Shown here one piece after another: positions 1-7,465 of a stretch of DNA of 15,264 nucleotides. Under the pieces are notes generated by a model. It saw only the letters and a program-made list of their open reading frames with translations, was not told the origin of the DNA and made no database searches. The stretch spans positions 1 to 15,264 of the forward strand of contig DYNO01000010.1 of assembly GCA_020721025.1 (NCBI GenBank). Reading direction: 5' to 3'. Within the stretch, counting starts at the first letter, position 1, and each line of letters opens with the position of its first letter. This DNA is from Thiomargarita sp. (lineage in GTDB: Bacteria; Pseudomonadota; Gammaproteobacteria; Beggiatoales; Beggiatoaceae). Position numbers and translations under genes: made by a program.

Positions 1-28
1 ATTTTTAAACTTTACTTTTTTACTGAGT

Positions 29-55
29 TTGAAGATGTCAAATCGGTTCTATAAT
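29..55 (+). promoter_or_regulatory. Candidate sigma-70 promoter of gspE
   Basis: A perfect -10 box TATAAT lies at 50-55, with a weak -35-like TTGAAG at 29-34 and a short 15-nt spacer. Transcription would begin near 62 and leave a leader of about 55 nt before the gspE ATG at 118. The -10 is convincing; the -35 is not. Confidence 0.5.
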
Positions 56-117
56 GCAGCGATATTGATTTCAAAACGATCTGATTTCCTATTCACCTCC
101 CATATTTGTTAAATATC

Positions 118-1827
118 ATGACGCAAACTCCTCCCAATCTTTCTATTTCGCCGCGCCTTGGTGAGATGCTGATCGCTGCAAATCTCGCGAATGATCAAGA
201 TGTTCAGCGCGCGCTTGAATTTCAAAATCGTTTTGGTGGCAGGTTGGGCGCGATTTTGATTCGGATGGGCGCAGTTTCCGAAGATAGCATTTTAAGTGTA
301 CTCGCCAAACAGCTTAATTTACCCATCATTGATAATCATCATATTCCGTTTGATGCCAACTTATTGCTTGAAACGATAGAAAAGACAGGAATTGAAAAAG
401 ATTGGTGGCTAGATCAAGAAGTTGTCGCATGGGCAGATAATGATCAACATATTCACTGTCTCGCGCGCAATCCGCTGGATGATACGGTGCAAGAAGTCTT
501 TTCCAACATTTTTGCAGATCGGGTGCAACATTGGTATTTAGCGCGAAATCAAGACTTGGACAAGATTTTAGATATTTTAGCCAAGGCGCGCAAAGACAGT
601 TATTTCGGTGATGTGGAAGATATTGATTTACTGAGAGAACTTGCCGAAGGTGCGCCAGTGGTCGAGTTCGTCAATAACATGTTATCGCAAGCCATCGATC
701 AACGTGCATCAGATGTGCATATCGAACCGGAAGAGTTGCATTTTCATGTACGCTATCGTATTGATGGTGTTCTCTATGAGCGGTTAAATTTGCCAAAAGA
801 ACGCTTTAATGCCATTGCTTCGCGAATCAAGCTCATTTCAGGATTAGACATTGCCGAGCGGCGCTTGCCTCAAGATGGTCGGTTAAATACCCGTGTCAGT
901 GGTCAAGATTTAGACATTCGGGTGTCATGTTTGCCCGGTGTGCATGGGGAATCTATCGTCATGCGGTTATTGCCTAAGGAACGGCAGGCAAGTCGTTTAG
1001 AACATTTGGGATTTGCGCCGGATCACTTGCGTTTGTTTAACAAATGGATTGATGAACCGCATGGCATTGTGTTGGTCACCGGTCCCACAGGTTCAGGAAA
1101 ATCAACAACTTTGTACGCGGCACTGGATGCGATTAACAATCGGTCGCAAAAAATTATTACGGTGGAAGACCCGGTTGAATACCAATTAAAGGGAATTACC
1201 CAAGTTCAAGTTCACAGTGATATTGGTTACACTTTTGGTCATGCGTTGCGGTCAATTTTGCGTCAAGACCCTGATATTATTATGATTGGTGAAATTCGAG
1301 ATCGAGAAACTGCTGAAATTGCCATTCAAGCCTCTCTCACGGGACACATGGTTTTATCGACCCTACATACCAATGATGCAATCAGTGCATTTACCCGTTT
1401 AATTGACATGGGTGTGGAGGCGTTCTTGGTGGCAACGTCGGTGCGTGCGGTACAAGCCCAGCGATTGGTGCGTCGTCTCTGCCCGCATTGCGCCAAACCT
1501 TCACAACCAATGCAAGCAATTCAAGTACATACGCAACAAGTGTTACCTGTGGAATTGGCAAATATAACGGCAAATTGGCGGGAATCGGTCGGTTGTCCGC
1601 AATGTCAAGGCACGGGATATCGAGGGCGGGTGGGGATTTATGAATTGGTTTATATCACTGCGGATATGCAAAATTTGGTATTACAGCGGGCTTCGTTAGG
1701 GGAAATGCGTAAATTGGCAGCGCGGGAAAAATTCCGTACCTTGCGTGAGGATGGCTGGATTAAGGCATATCAGGGCGTGACCAGCGTCGATGAAGTGTTG
1801 CGGGTGACCGAAGAAGCGATGTGGTAA
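118..1827 (+). CDS. gspE: Type II secretion system ATPase GspE
   Basis: This is the cytoplasmic hexameric ATPase that powers pseudopilus assembly in type II secretion. Residues here are counted from an in-frame TTG at 106; subtract 4 for the ATG at 118, which I prefer because it is the first ATG and neither start has a clear ribosome binding site. An N-terminal T2SSE_N-type domain (about 15-75) is followed by the ATPase core. Walker A GPTGSGKS is at 326-333, Walker B runs from D390 to the GE ending at E396, and a histidine box (LSTLHTND) follows. A zinc-binding pair of CX2C motifs (C459/C462 and C497/C500) is typical of GspE and PilB. The length of 569 aa fits the family. No gspF or other secretion gene is adjacent, as happens when T2SS genes are scattered. 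PilB is the main alternative; the C-terminal CPQCQGTGYRGRVGIYEL region fits either family, so the symbol is less sure than the family. Confidence 0.85.
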   Translation: MTQTPPNLSISPRLGEMLIAANLANDQDVQRALEFQNRFGGRLGAILIRMGAVSEDSILSVLAKQLNLPIIDNHHIPFDANLLLETIEKTGIEKDWWLDQEVVAWADNDQHIHCLARNPLDDTVQEVFSNIFADRVQHWYLARNQDLDKILDILAKARKDSYFGDVEDIDLLRELAEGAPVVEFVNNMLSQAIDQRASDVHIEPEELHFHVRYRIDGVLYERLNLPKERFNAIASRIKLISGLDIAERRLPQDGRLNTRVSGQDLDIRVSCLPGVHGESIVMRLLPKERQASRLEHLGFAPDHLRLFNKWIDEPHGIVLVTGPTGSGKSTTLYAALDAINNRSQKIITVEDPVEYQLKGITQVQVHSDIGYTFGHALRSILRQDPDIIMIGEIRDRETAEIAIQASLTGHMVLSTLHTNDAISAFTRLIDMGVEAFLVATSVRAVQAQRLVRRLCPHCAKPSQPMQAIQVHTQQVLPVELANITANWRESVGCPQCQGTGYRGRVGIYELVYITADMQNLVLQRASLGEMRKLAAREKFRTLREDGWIKAYQGVTSVDEVLRVTEEAMW

Positions 1828-1945
1828 GTTGATATGAGTTTGGGAGTGACACAGTTGAGATGTTAACTCATTTCCTCGCTGGTGCGTCAAAGCCATTGAT
1901 TCAAGGAATTGTGACACAAAATGACAAATATGGTAAATTTTTATT

Positions 1946-2013
1946 AAATAAAACAAACAGTTCCTCGTTCCCATGCGCCGGCGTGGGAATGCAGTCCAGA
2001 CGCTCCAGCGTCA
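1946..2013 (+). repeat. Inverted-repeat arm 1 with two hairpins
   Basis: The arm starts with AAATAAAACAAA and continues TTCCTCGTTCC. It contains a 9-bp stem, TTCCCATGC (1968-1976) with GCGTGGGAA (1981-1989) around a GCCG loop and including one G-T pair. A second stem, GACGCT (1999-2004) with AGCGTC (2007-2012), has two bases between its halves. The G-T pair suggests the fold may be kept at the RNA level or is decaying. Confidence 0.7.
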
Positions 2014-2123
2014 CGAGTGATGATTTTTAACTCATTGCTTTTTATCATCTTGATGAAAAATTGTTCCTCGATTGACAATCATATAGAGGGATACAAATCG
2101 TTGAACTCATCAAATTTGAACCG

Positions 2124-2190
2124 GTGACGCAGAGCGTCCGGGCTGCATTCCAACGCGGAGCATTGGAACGAGGAAATCTTTGTTTTATTT
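2124..2190 (-). repeat. Inverted-repeat arm 2 with two hairpins
   Basis: Read on the minus strand, this copy repeats arm 1 from AAATAAAACAAA through TTCCTCGTTCC to GACGCTC..GCGTCAC, with scattered substitutions and a one-base gap. Its own hairpins are TTCCAACGC (2148-2156) with GCATTGGAA (2160-2168), and GACGC (2126-2130) with GCGTC (2134-2138). Some differences from arm 1 fall on both sides of a stem, as if pairing had been preserved. Confidence 0.7.
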
Positions 2191-2276
2191 GAAATTATTT
2201 CTCACCACGACATGATGAATTCAATCTTAAGTTACATTTTGAACTGCGTAACTCTATTGTTTGAATTGAATCAGTT

Positions 2277-2657
2277 TCAAATAAAATCATCGCCTTGAAA
2301 CGCGTCCCTGAGCCAATCAATTTGTGGTGCAGTTTTGGGTGGACTGACCAACACGGCATCAAAACGACAAGGAAAATTTTGCCATTGTGGATGTTGTTGC
2401 AAAAAATGTTGGGCAGTCATGAAGATACGTTTTTGTTTACGAGAATCAATGCTTTCTGCGCCGGTGCCGTAAAAATCATCTTTGCGATAACGGACTTCAA
2501 CAAAAATCAACGTATCTTCATGAAAACCAATTAAATCAATCTCTCCCTCTCGACACCGATAGTTTTGTACCACAAGATTCATCCCTCGCGTTTGCAGATA
2601 GATTGCCACTTGTTGTTCTGCCCAACGTCCGATGGCTGTGGTACTTTTTTGTCTCAT
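2277..2657 (-). CDS. yraN: YraN / UPF0102 family nuclease-fold protein
   Basis: This 126-aa protein belongs to the UPF0102 (YraN) family, whose fold is that of restriction-endonuclease-like nucleases and whose cellular role is still poorly defined. The signature is visible: E14 in GRWAEQ, then GEIDLI at 38-43 with D41, then FVEVR at 52-56 with E54. In many members the last motif residue is lysine; here it is R56. Length and domain are as expected for the family. Its start codon overlaps the lpoA stop in an ATGA (2654-2657), so the two genes are almost certainly co-transcribed and translationally coupled. The lpoA-yraN order matches E. coli. Confidence 0.85.
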   Translation of the reverse strand: MRQKSTTAIGRWAEQQVAIYLQTRGMNLVVQNYRCREGEIDLIGFHEDTLIFVEVRYRKDDFYGTGAESIDSRKQKRIFMTAQHFLQQHPQWQNFPCRFDAVLVSPPKTAPQIDWLRDAFQGDDFI

Positions 2658-4552
2658 GACGGTGGCAAGGCTTCAGCCGGCGCGGATTCTGGCAATGATT
2701 CTGTGGGCGGAGTCATTTCCATCGCTGGAATTTGAATCGGTTGTCCAACAGGTAAACGTTGTTCAACGCCAAGTAATTGTGGCACCCCATTGATAAATTT
2801 TGCCCAACGTAATTTTTGCCGATGAATTGCGCCGATGTTATCCATGACCAATTCGCCTGTTTGTCCCTGCGTTTGCGTGAATGGTTGCACATTTTCTTGG
2901 CGTAATTGACTGAGCAATTGATAGGCATCAACCCCAAACGCATACAATCTTTTTAACTGCACTGTGTCATGAATGTCAGGAAATGATTGTTTTAATGAAG
3001 TTTGCAATTGCTTCGCATAATCATCCGGCGATACAATCCACGGCATATCAACGAACATGATGCCATCGCTGTCCTGATCTAGGCGGGGATCAGGAATGCC
3101 ATAAAACACATGTGAGGTGCTGTAAATGGGAGTCTCTAAACCATACGATTTAAACAAGGGTTGTAATTGTCGTGCATGTTTTGGAAACGCGACCATGAAT
3201 ATCATATTTGCTTGATCTTTCAAGGTTGCCAATGCTTTTGCTGCATTCGTCAAGTTTTCACTAAAATATTCCACCCGTGCCACCTGCCCGCCCTGTTTTT
3301 TCCACTCTTTCACAAACGTATCAATCACACGTTCGCCCCACGCACCTTCAGGAGCCAATGCCAACGCGATACGATGTCCATCTCGCCATGCTTGCCGCGC
3401 CACTTCCACAGCCTCATCTTCCGGAGCCAGCCCAAACTGGTATAAATTTCGGGTAGTCAGATTGCTGTTTTCAGCGTAATTTAAACCCAAGGTTAATACA
3501 GGTAAACGTTGTGGATGTTGATGAATTAACGTCGTCACAGCTTCTTTTTGCAAGGGTCCCACCACATAATCGGCACCGGATTGAATCGCTTTTTGATAAG
3601 TTTCTAACACATCGCTAGGCGTGGCATTGTACAATTCAATTTTCGGACGTTCCACCCGTTGATCGGCATAAGAGGCAGCGAGAAAACCATTTTGTACTGC
3701 TTCGGCTTGTGGCTTAAAATTTCCAGTTACGGGCAGTAACAACGCAATTTGTTTCATTTGTGGAGTCCGTTGCGCTTGAGCCACGATTTCTTGAGCAATG
3801 GTCGCTGCCGCGGGATGTCCGGGATACTGCACTTGCCACTGGTTGACTACCGCGGGAAGTCGTTTTGCTAACGTATTTTTTGCCAAAGCTGCCAAGGCAA
3901 CCCAACCGGAAAAAGTATCGCCCGGCGTGGTGGCAATTTTTGACAAGGTTTGTGGCGGCAATGCCGATAAACTGTTCCATAATTTACGTTGATTTTCAGC
4001 AAGAGCCCGGGGTTCAGTCGCGAGGAGGTTGCTCAAATTCACCCGTTCTCGTGCGGCATCAATCACTTTACCGTTTGCTTCCATCATTTCTGGTTTCAGC
4101 AATAAATATTTTGACTGCCATTCTTTGGGAACAGTGGCGGCATTGATCCGACTCCAACGTTGTTCTGCTTCCCTTACTTGCTGTTCTGACAACGCAATTC
4201 TGATGTGCACAAATTCGACCGGTAATTCAAGCGCGTAGCCCTGATTCGTGTTTAACGTAGCGAGTTCTGCTTTCGCTTCTGCCAAACGATTTGCATTTAA
4301 ATATGCCTCAATTCCTGATAACTGATAAGATTGCTGTGCGGGTGGCGTTGATAGACGGGCTAAACGCAGATATTCTGCCGCAGCTTCGACATAACGTTCT
4401 TGAGCTTCAAACTGTTTGGCAGCATCCGCCGGATCGGTAGGTGTGATAAGTTGCGACTGATTTTGTCCATCCGGTTGCACCGGAGGAGTAGCGCATCCGG
4501 TCAGTAAACTGAGTAAGATCAATACTATGCTCGAAACTCGAATCGTCATCAT
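2654..4552 (-). CDS. lpoA: Penicillin-binding protein activator LpoA (lipoprotein)
   Basis: In E. coli, LpoA is an outer-membrane lipoprotein that reaches through the periplasm to stimulate the peptidoglycan synthase PBP1A. Here a short charged start and hydrophobic stretch end in the lipobox LTGC, making C20 the lipidation site. The N-terminal half (about 30-255) is alpha-helical and TPR-like. The C-terminal half, from about 265 (QIALLLPVTGNF) to about 600, has the type I periplasmic-binding-protein fold, as in the YraM/LppC family. The tail (last 25 residues) is rich in Pro, Glu and Ser. The 632 aa compare with about 680 in E. coli. Two consecutive ATG codons start the frame (4552 and 4549) and no strong Shine-Dalgarno is seen. 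The gene is divergent from rsmI across only 41 bp and overlaps yraN downstream; this arrangement is the conserved rsmI/lpoA/yraN block and supports the assignment. Confidence 0.88.
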   Translation of the reverse strand: MMTIRVSSIVLILLSLLTGCATPPVQPDGQNQSQLITPTDPADAAKQFEAQERYVEAAAEYLRLARLSTPPAQQSYQLSGIEAYLNANRLAEAKAELATLNTNQGYALELPVEFVHIRIALSEQQVREAEQRWSRINAATVPKEWQSKYLLLKPEMMEANGKVIDAARERVNLSNLLATEPRALAENQRKLWNSLSALPPQTLSKIATTPGDTFSGWVALAALAKNTLAKRLPAVVNQWQVQYPGHPAAATIAQEIVAQAQRTPQMKQIALLLPVTGNFKPQAEAVQNGFLAASYADQRVERPKIELYNATPSDVLETYQKAIQSGADYVVGPLQKEAVTTLIHQHPQRLPVLTLGLNYAENSNLTTRNLYQFGLAPEDEAVEVARQAWRDGHRIALALAPEGAWGERVIDTFVKEWKKQGGQVARVEYFSENLTNAAKALATLKDQANMIFMVAFPKHARQLQPLFKSYGLETPIYSTSHVFYGIPDPRLDQDSDGIMFVDMPWIVSPDDYAKQLQTSLKQSFPDIHDTVQLKRLYAFGVDAYQLLSQLRQENVQPFTQTQGQTGELVMDNIGAIHRQKLRWAKFINGVPQLLGVEQRLPVGQPIQIPAMEMTPPTESLPESAPAEALPPS

Positions 4553-4578
4553 AAGGTTTACACCATAAGTTAGTTTTT

Positions 4579-4585
4579 AAGAGGA
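4579..4585 (+). promoter_or_regulatory. Ribosome binding site of rsmI
   Basis: AAGAGGA lies 8 nt before the ATG at 4594 and supports that start. It is one of the clearer Shine-Dalgarno sequences in the window. Confidence 0.6.
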
Positions 4586-4593
4586 TTATCTCA

Positions 4594-5445
4594 ATGTTGA
4601 ATGCAAAAGGTACATTATATGTGGTTGCCACGCCAATTGGGAATTTACAGGATTTTTCACCCCGCGCTCAAAAAATATTACAAGAAGTTCAACTGATTAT
4701 TGCGGAAGATACGCGTCACAGTCGGCAGCTATTAGCTCATTTTCACATTAACACACCGTTACAATCATTGCATGAACATAACGAAAAACAAATGACGCAA
4801 ACATTGCTGACCAGATTACAACAGGGGGATAATTTAGCCTTGATCAGCGATGCCGGTACGCCGTTGATCAGCGATCCCGGTGCCTATTTTATTCAAAGTG
4901 TTCATGCAGCACAATTGCCTATCGTGCCGATTCCCGGTGCAAGTGCATTGATCAGTGCGTTATCGGTCGCCGGTTTTCCCGCGGATAGTTTTGTATTTGA
5001 AGGATTTTTACCGGCAAAAGCTCATGCGCGTCAACAACGGTTGCAACAATTGGCAGAAGAAACTCGTACTTTGGTTTTTTACGAAGCCCCGCATCGGATT
5101 TTGCCATCGTTGCAAGACATGCGAGATAATTTTGGCGCGCAACGACCAGCACTTTTGGCGCGAGAATTAACCAAAGTGTTTGAAACAATTCAACGTTTAC
5201 CGCTTGGCGAATTACTGGAATGGCTGAAATCAGAAAAACAATTAGGTGAATTTGTGATCGTGGTGGCGGGTGCGCCGGCGGTGGAAAAACTGCTGACACC
5301 AGAGGTAGAACGAATTTTCACCTTGTTATATCAAGAATTACCGCTGAAACAAGCTGCGAAATTGACCAGTGAAATCACCGGCGTGAGTAAAAATGTGTTG
5401 TATGATTGGGGGATTCAGTTAAATCAAGCAACGCAACAGGAATAA
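4594..5445 (+). CDS. rsmI: 16S rRNA (cytidine-1402 2'-O)-methyltransferase RsmI
   Basis: RsmI transfers a methyl group from S-adenosylmethionine to the ribose of C1402 in 16S rRNA, helping shape the ribosomal P site. The tetrapyrrole-methylase fold is evident from ordered motifs: VVATPIGNL at 10-18, the AEDTRHS segment at 37-43, and SDAGTPLISDPG starting at 85, followed by a proline- and glycine-rich PIPGAS loop. The C-terminal part carries the family's LTKVFE segment. The length of 283 aa agrees with E. coli RsmI. It is transcribed away from lpoA with a 41-bp shared upstream region, so the promoters or leaders of the two must overlap or lie within coding sequence. Confidence 0.93.
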   Translation: MLNAKGTLYVVATPIGNLQDFSPRAQKILQEVQLIIAEDTRHSRQLLAHFHINTPLQSLHEHNEKQMTQTLLTRLQQGDNLALISDAGTPLISDPGAYFIQSVHAAQLPIVPIPGASALISALSVAGFPADSFVFEGFLPAKAHARQQRLQQLAEETRTLVFYEAPHRILPSLQDMRDNFGAQRPALLARELTKVFETIQRLPLGELLEWLKSEKQLGEFVIVVAGAPAVEKLLTPEVERIFTLLYQELPLKQAAKLTSEITGVSKNVLYDWGIQLNQATQQE

Positions 5446-5497
5446 ATTCAATTAATTAAGTGTAAATTTAAACTGAATTTTAGGAAGATGTCAAATA

Positions 5498-5537
5498 TTT
5501 TGCGTAATTTAGACCCAGATGTTTATTTTACGCAAAA
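5498..5537. repeat. Perfect 10-bp inverted repeat downstream of rsmI
   Basis: TTTTGCGTAA at 5498-5507 is perfectly complementary to TTACGCAAAA at 5528-5537, with a 20-nt loop. It begins 52 nt after the rsmI stop codon. No T-tract directly follows, so it is not a textbook intrinsic terminator. It could be an operator, or a weak hairpin that protects the 3' end of the rsmI transcript. Confidence 0.5.
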
Positions 5538-5647
5538 CGCTTAAAATCTTCGGTCAAGCACCAAAACGCATCATAATGAAAAATTGCTTAACAATAACGC
5601 TTATTATAAAGTTTATGCTAGGATATAGTCATCTCAAATTATTTTTA

Positions 5648-5677
5648 GGAGTGACGCAGTTCAAATTTAATTTTGAA
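5648..5677 (+). repeat. Third copy of the GAGTnACGCAGTTCAAA motif
   Basis: GGAGTGACGCAGTTCAAA at 5648-5665 matches the inverted copy at 2232-2254 in 16 of 17 core positions and the copy at 1842-1867 more loosely. Here it runs into a small palindrome, TTCAAA (5660-5665) with TTTGAA (5672-5677). No inverted partner was found nearby, so this is a solo copy. Confidence 0.55.
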
Positions 5678-5798
5678 TTTATTCATGACGTTACCTTTTT
5701 GACGCTTTTTTTGGCTATTTTTCAGATAATTTAGTAAGATCAATTGAGTAACGTTTCCACCGCATAAATTGCATACCATGACGCTACTGCCGCAAATA

Positions 5799-5826
5799 TT
5801 GTCATACAATAGATGCATTTTAAACT
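5799..5826 (+). promoter_or_regulatory. Candidate promoter of the sensor kinase
   Basis: TTGTCA (5799-5804; five of six consensus -35 bases) is spaced 16 nt from TAAACT (5821-5826; four of six -10 bases). Transcription would start about 30 nt before the ATG at 5862. The weak -10 limits confidence. Confidence 0.4.
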
Positions 5827-5861
5827 CACCAACGTGTTCAGTTCCATAAAAAATCTTCATT

Positions 5862-7259
5862 ATGTCAAAAATCATCCGTAAAAAACACGACGAAACTTCG
5901 CCACCCGATGAACAACAAGCCCCTACCTCGCCGGCTTCTCGGTTGGATTATCCCTTCGCGGACAAAATAAAGAAAATCCTGCCCGACAGTTTGCTATTTG
6001 AAAATGTCACCTGTCCCATTGGCTTAGATGAAACTCATGTCAGTTGGGGGGTATTAGTCGTTGATGACGAAGAAGACGTGCATCGCATTACGCGTTTAGT
6101 ATTAAAAGGATTTATTTATCAAGGAAAACACTTAGAAATCTTAAGTGCGTACTCTGCGGAACAAGCGAGGGAATTGTTGCAACAACATCCCAATGTCGCT
6201 CTTATTTTTTTAGATGTCGTGATGGAAACGCATGACGCTGGGCTACAATTGGTGCAATACATCCGGGAAACATTAAAAAATCACTTTGTTTGCATCATTT
6301 TACGCACGGGACAGGCAGGTTTCGCGCCGGAAGATGAAGTCGTCGTGAAATATGAAATTAATGATTATGCAGAAAAGACGGAACTGAGTCGGCAAAAATT
6401 AATTTCTCTTACAGCCACAGGCTTACGAGGTTATGCCGATATGATTGCGATTGAGCTATGTCGGCAATATTTGGAAGAAAAGGTGACAGAACGCACATGT
6501 GATTTATTGCGTCATAATGAAAAACTACGTGTGTTAAATCAAGAACTCACCCGTCTGAATCAGGAGCGCAATGAATTTTTAGGAATTGCTGCCCACGATC
6601 TAAAAAATCCCTTGCAAGCAATACAAGGTTCAGCAGAATTGATCGAAACCGCTTACGACAGTTTTTCTCGTGAAGAAATCATTGATTTTGCGAAAATGAT
6701 CGGAGAAAGTTCGCAACGCATGTTTGAATTAATCAGCAATTTATTGGAAGTCAATCGCATCGAATTAGGGGATTATAAAATCATTTTCAATCAGATTGAT
6801 GTATTTCCCGTATTAAGCAAATTGGTGTGCGATTATGCCTTACGAGCGCAACTTAAAAATATTCAGATTCACTTTGACGTTCCAGAAATGCCCTATGTTG
6901 CCTATACAGATAGCCAGATGTTGTATCAAATTTTGGATAATTTACTGTCCAATGCAGTCAAATACACGTTGCCCGGCAACAATATCGTGGTGCGTTTGCA
7001 AACTCGCCATGACATGATCCGTTGCGAAATTCAAGACGAAGGACTGGGATTGAGTGCGGAAGAGCAGAAAAAATTATTTAATAAATTCACCAAATTGAGC
7101 ACTCGACCTACGGGCGGCGAACATTCGACGGGGTTGGGATTATTTATTGTGAAAAAACTGGTGGATGCACTGCGCGGCAAAGTGTGGTGTGATAGTCAAC
7201 AAGGGCGCGGCTCAACTTTTTGCGTAGAACTGCCGATTGAAGCCAGTAATTGTCATTAA
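5862..7259 (+). CDS. Hybrid histidine kinase with N-terminal receiver domain
   Basis: This is a soluble two-component protein with no membrane segment. After a polar leader of about 60 residues comes a receiver domain (about 63-200) with the acidic pair D68/D69, the phospho-acceptor D118 in IFLDVV and the conserved K172. A probable coiled coil (about 208-237, rich in Glu, Arg and Leu) leads to the dimerisation domain with H245 in AAHDLKNPLQ. The ATP-binding domain shows the N box (DNLLSNAVKYT, N364), the G1 box DEGLGLS from D392, and a later G2 box STGLGLFIVKKL. All catalytic residues are present, so it should be an active kinase whose input is phosphorylation of its own receiver by another kinase. 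The receiver resembles those that precede DUF3369 in other regulators, but here the kinase core follows directly. No partner regulator is adjacent, so the signal and target are unknown. Confidence 0.88.
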   Translation: MSKIIRKKHDETSPPDEQQAPTSPASRLDYPFADKIKKILPDSLLFENVTCPIGLDETHVSWGVLVVDDEEDVHRITRLVLKGFIYQGKHLEILSAYSAEQARELLQQHPNVALIFLDVVMETHDAGLQLVQYIRETLKNHFVCIILRTGQAGFAPEDEVVVKYEINDYAEKTELSRQKLISLTATGLRGYADMIAIELCRQYLEEKVTERTCDLLRHNEKLRVLNQELTRLNQERNEFLGIAAHDLKNPLQAIQGSAELIETAYDSFSREEIIDFAKMIGESSQRMFELISNLLEVNRIELGDYKIIFNQIDVFPVLSKLVCDYALRAQLKNIQIHFDVPEMPYVAYTDSQMLYQILDNLLSNAVKYTLPGNNIVVRLQTRHDMIRCEIQDEGLGLSAEEQKKLFNKFTKLSTRPTGGEHSTGLGLFIVKKLVDALRGKVWCDSQQGRGSTFCVELPIEASNCH

Positions 7260-7350
7260 CAATTTGATTAAATTGAGTATTCGTAGATTAGGTGTCGTTA
7301 CGGAAACTTCATTTCACCGCCGCGTTGGGCTGAAGAATTTCTTCGTTGAA

Positions 7351-7377
7351 TTGCCAATGTCAACAAACTGCTATGAT
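7351..7377 (+). promoter_or_regulatory. Candidate extended -10 promoter of rodA
   Basis: TGCTATGAT (7369-7377) fits the extended -10 pattern TGnTATAAT, with TTGCCA (7351-7356) 15 nt upstream of the TATGAT hexamer. A 13-bp palindrome, GAAGAA-T-TTCTTC (7332-7344), sits just before the -35 and could be a regulator site. Transcription from here would give a leader of about 80 nt to the ATG at 7466. Confidence 0.4.
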
Positions 7378-7465
7378 ATAACTCATTGAATACAATGCGT
7401 ATTTTACCGATTTTTAAATATTGCAATACAACCAAATTTTTCTCACCGCCCATCGCCACTGTCCC

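Larger units (their letters stand above)
1842..2254. repeat. Nested inverted-repeat (MITE- or BIME-like) element
   Basis: Almost the whole gap between convergent gspE and yraN is repeat structure. The outer arms are GAGTGACACAGTTGAGATG-type sequence at 1842-1867 and, inverted, 2232-2254 (about 18 of 25 positions match). Inside them lie two much better matched inverted arms, 1946-2013 and 2124-2190, separated by about 110 bp. I find no open reading frame that looks real inside. The layout resembles a miniature inverted-repeat element or a doublet of REP sequences. Lying between converging genes, its hairpins could also end transcription from both sides; that role is inference. Confidence 0.6.
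5446..5861. other. AT-rich intergenic stretch, no convincing gene
   Basis: These 416 bp between rsmI and the sensor kinase contain no credible gene. An open frame at 5519-5734 has low-complexity, hydrophobic composition, no good ribosome binding site, and overlaps repeat sequence. The stretch holds a 10-bp inverted repeat (5498-5537), a copy of the gspE-yraN element's end motif (5648-5670), and a candidate kinase promoter near its right end. In several gammaproteobacteria the RNase P RNA gene lies next to rsmI; I looked for its conserved GAGGAAAGTCC-like core and did not see it. Confidence 0.6.

Noticed and set aside
2295..2534. Rightward 79-aa frame inside yraN
   Set aside because: It lies on the opposite strand of a well-supported YraN gene and has no family resemblance.
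5519..5734. 71-aa open frame between rsmI and the kinase
   Set aside because: Low-complexity hydrophobic translation, no good ribosome binding site, overlaps repeat sequence and an inverted repeat.
5446..5861. Possible RNase P RNA gene, which lies next to rsmI in some gammaproteobacteria
   Set aside because: The conserved GAGGAAAGTCC-type core and the overall GC-rich folding expected of rnpB are not present.
7260..7275. CAATTT-GATT-AAATTG hairpin directly after the kinase stop as a terminator
   Set aside because: Only a 6-bp, almost wholly A-T stem with no following T-tract; too weak to call.
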